Source: BJGV01 sp964013575 (GTDB lineage Bacteria; Pseudomonadota; Gammaproteobacteria; Burkholderiales; Nitrosomonadaceae). Taken from it: a stretch of 6,411 nt of DNA. Under the pieces are notes generated by a model, which was not told the origin of the DNA, searched no databases, and saw only the letters and a program-made list of their open reading frames with translations. The position numbers and the translations under genes are program-made. Below are positions 4,871 to 6,411 of the stretch, in pieces. The stretch is taken from positions 1 through 6,411 of the forward strand of contig CAXGWP010000032.1 in NCBI GenBank assembly GCA_964013575.1, read 5' to 3'. Numbering within the stretch: the stretch's first letter is position 1; each line of letters starts with the position of its first letter.

Positions 4871-6411
4871 ATGATGAATTCCCAAGCTTCTATGAACGAA
4901 ATGAATAATAAAGACTTACCATTACGAGAAGACATTCGTATGCTAGGTCGTATATTAGGAGATACTCTACGTGAGCAAGAAGGTGTGGCTACCTTTGAAT
5001 TGATTGAGAATATACGACAAACAGCTGTTCGTATACATCGCGAGCAGAATCCAGAAGCGCGTCATGATCTAAATAAGCTTCTCAATCAGTTATGTAATAG
5101 AGATACTGTAATGGTGGTCAGGGCATTTAGTTATTTGTCGCAGCTTTCTAACATTGCTGAAGATATACATCATAATCGCCGCCGCCGTGCGCATCTTTGT
5201 GCGGGATCAGCGCATCAGGAAGGTAGTATTGCATTAGCTTTAGAAAGAGTAATAGAAGATGGGTCTTCTGCTAATATAGTAATTGATTTTTTTAAAGAAA
5301 CCGCAATGTCTCCAGTATTAACTGCTCACCCCACAGAAGTGCAACGAAAAAGCATATTAGACTGTCATTCAACTATAGCTAGTTTGCTAAATGAAAGGGA
5401 TCGGCTACAGCTTACCCCGGAAGAATTAAAGAGTAATGAAGAGGGTTTACGTCGTGCTATCTTGACACTTTGGCAGACTCGTATGTTGCGCTTTGATCGC
5501 TTAACAGTAGATGATGAAATAAAAAATGGCCTGTCTTATTATCAACAGACTTTTCTTACTGAAGTGCCACATGTCTATGCAGAAATCGAAGATATACTTG
5601 AAGGTAGTATAGGCAAAGATACCCCACACATTCCGCCTTTCTTGCGTATTGGTAGTTGGATAGGAGGGGACCGTGATGGAAATCCATTCGTAAGTGATCA
5701 AACAATGCTGAGTGCAATTGAGCGTCAATCAGCTTTAGCACTTGATTATTATATGAAGCAAACTCATCAAATCGGTCGTGAGCTGAGTCTGACTAATATT
5801 TTGGTTGAAGTGAGTGATGAATTGGAAGGGTTGGCTGCCTCATCCCCTGATCGAGCAGTGAGTCGTAAAGATGAGCCTTATCGGCGTGCATTAATTGGGA
5901 TCTATGCACGTCTTGTTGCTACCAGTAAAAAGCTTGGTCACACAGTTACACCTCTTCGTCCAGTTGATTCTGCAGAGCCATATAAAGAATGTGAAGAATT
6001 TATTAATGATCTAGATACTGTTATTAGATCACTCAAATATCATAAATCGGAATATTTGGCTAATGGGTCATTGCGTCATTTACGAAGAGCGGCTGAAGTT
6101 TTTGGTTTTCATCTTGCTTCATTAGATATACGCCAGCATAGTCATATTCATGAACATGTGGTAGCAGAATTGCTACAGAATGCTACAGGAATTTCTTACT
6201 CAGAAATGAATGAAGCTGAGCGTACTCAATTTTTACTTACTGAAATTAGTAATCCTCGTCCGCTATTTTCTCCTTATTTAAAGTACTCAAAAATCAGTCA
6301 GAGTGAGATTAGTATTTTAAAGATGATGGAGGAGATCCATAGTAGGTTTGGTCATGATTCTTTGCCAAATTATATTATTTCTAAGGCTAATAGCACCTCT
6401 GATATTTTAGA
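4871..6411 (+). CDS. ppc: Phosphoenolpyruvate carboxylase, N-terminal 513 codons (runs off the right edge)
   Basis: The enzyme carboxylates phosphoenolpyruvate with bicarbonate to oxaloacetate, refilling the citric acid cycle in the cytoplasm. The frame is open to the window end and lacks its C-terminal part; E. coli PPC has 883 residues. Visible landmarks are LPLREDIRMLGRILGDTLRE near the start, the first active-site motif VLTAHPTE with the catalytic histidine (H153, matching E. coli H138), GSWIGGDRDGNPF (261-273), and FGFHLASLDIRQHS (411-424), whose arginine R421 matches a phosphoenolpyruvate-contacting arginine of the family. The second active-site motif and the aspartate feedback site lie outside the window. 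Two adjacent ATG codons (4871 and 4874) are possible starts. AAGGA (4860-4864) lies six and nine bases upstream of them, so either works. No frameshift or stop is seen. Confidence 0.95.
   Translation, partial: MMNSQASMNEMNNKDLPLREDIRMLGRILGDTLREQEGVATFELIENIRQTAVRIHREQNPEARHDLNKLLNQLCNRDTVMVVRAFSYLSQLSNIAEDIHHNRRRRAHLCAGSAHQEGSIALALERVIEDGSSANIVIDFFKETAMSPVLTAHPTEVQRKSILDCHSTIASLLNERDRLQLTPEELKSNEEGLRRAILTLWQTRMLRFDRLTVDDEIKNGLSYYQQTFLTEVPHVYAEIEDILEGSIGKDTPHIPPFLRIGSWIGGDRDGNPFVSDQTMLSAIERQSALALDYYMKQTHQIGRELSLTNILVEVSDELEGLAASSPDRAVSRKDEPYRRALIGIYARLVATSKKLGHTVTPLRPVDSAEPYKECEEFINDLDTVIRSLKYHKSEYLANGSLRHLRRAAEVFGFHLASLDIRQHSHIHEHVVAELLQNATGISYSEMNEAERTQFLLTEISNPRPLFSPYLKYSKISQSEISILKMMEEIHSRFGHDSLPNYIISKANSTSDIL

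Noticed and set aside
5501..5741. Two overlapping minus-strand frames of 75 and 61 codons opposite ppc.
   Set aside because: They are antisense shadows of the conserved PEP carboxylase sequence around GGDRDGNPF.

Overview
The window comes from an AT-rich bacterial chromosome, most probably a gammaproteobacterium. I base that on the tRNA-Thr sequence style, the proteobacterial PEP carboxylase, the large multi-span MscS channel with a signal peptide, and the TspO/DUF4202 gene content. A hand count gives about 34% G+C in the DUF4202 gene and about 45% in tspO. No species can be named from sequence alone. All four recognisable protein genes lie on the + strand.

Positions 1-67 hold the 3' end of a tRNA gene, inferred to be tRNA-Thr(UGU), closed by a good rho-independent terminator. 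Next, behind a possible sigma70 promoter, comes tspO, a tryptophan-rich five-helix membrane sensory/transport protein. About 200 bp after tspO lies a decayed second copy of the tRNA-Thr 3' half (961-1010). Its homology with the copy at position 1 appears to run on through the terminator. The tspO gene is therefore bracketed by direct repeats of a tRNA 3' end and has a base composition unlike its neighbour, a layout that suggests an old insertion or segmental duplication.

The DUF4202 gene (1191-1805) is preceded by a perfect 14-bp palindrome next to a possible promoter. A gap of about 390 bp follows. It holds a possible AT-rich terminator and a chain of three very short overlapping reading frames: 19 codons, a 48-residue single-span peptide, and a 29-residue signal-peptide-like peptide joined to the second by an ATGA overlap. 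These small frames are plausible but unproven.

The rest is a large MscS-family mechanosensitive channel of 835 residues, with a run of eight G in its coding sequence, and the first 513 codons of ppc (phosphoenolpyruvate carboxylase), which runs off the right edge. The four main genes do not form one pathway. They have separate leaders and appear to be independent units for membrane sensing, an unknown function, osmotic protection and anaplerotic carbon fixation. No transposase, integrase, CRISPR array or toxin system is visible. The most noteworthy items are the tRNA-Thr duplication around tspO and the chain of tiny overlapping frames before the channel gene.
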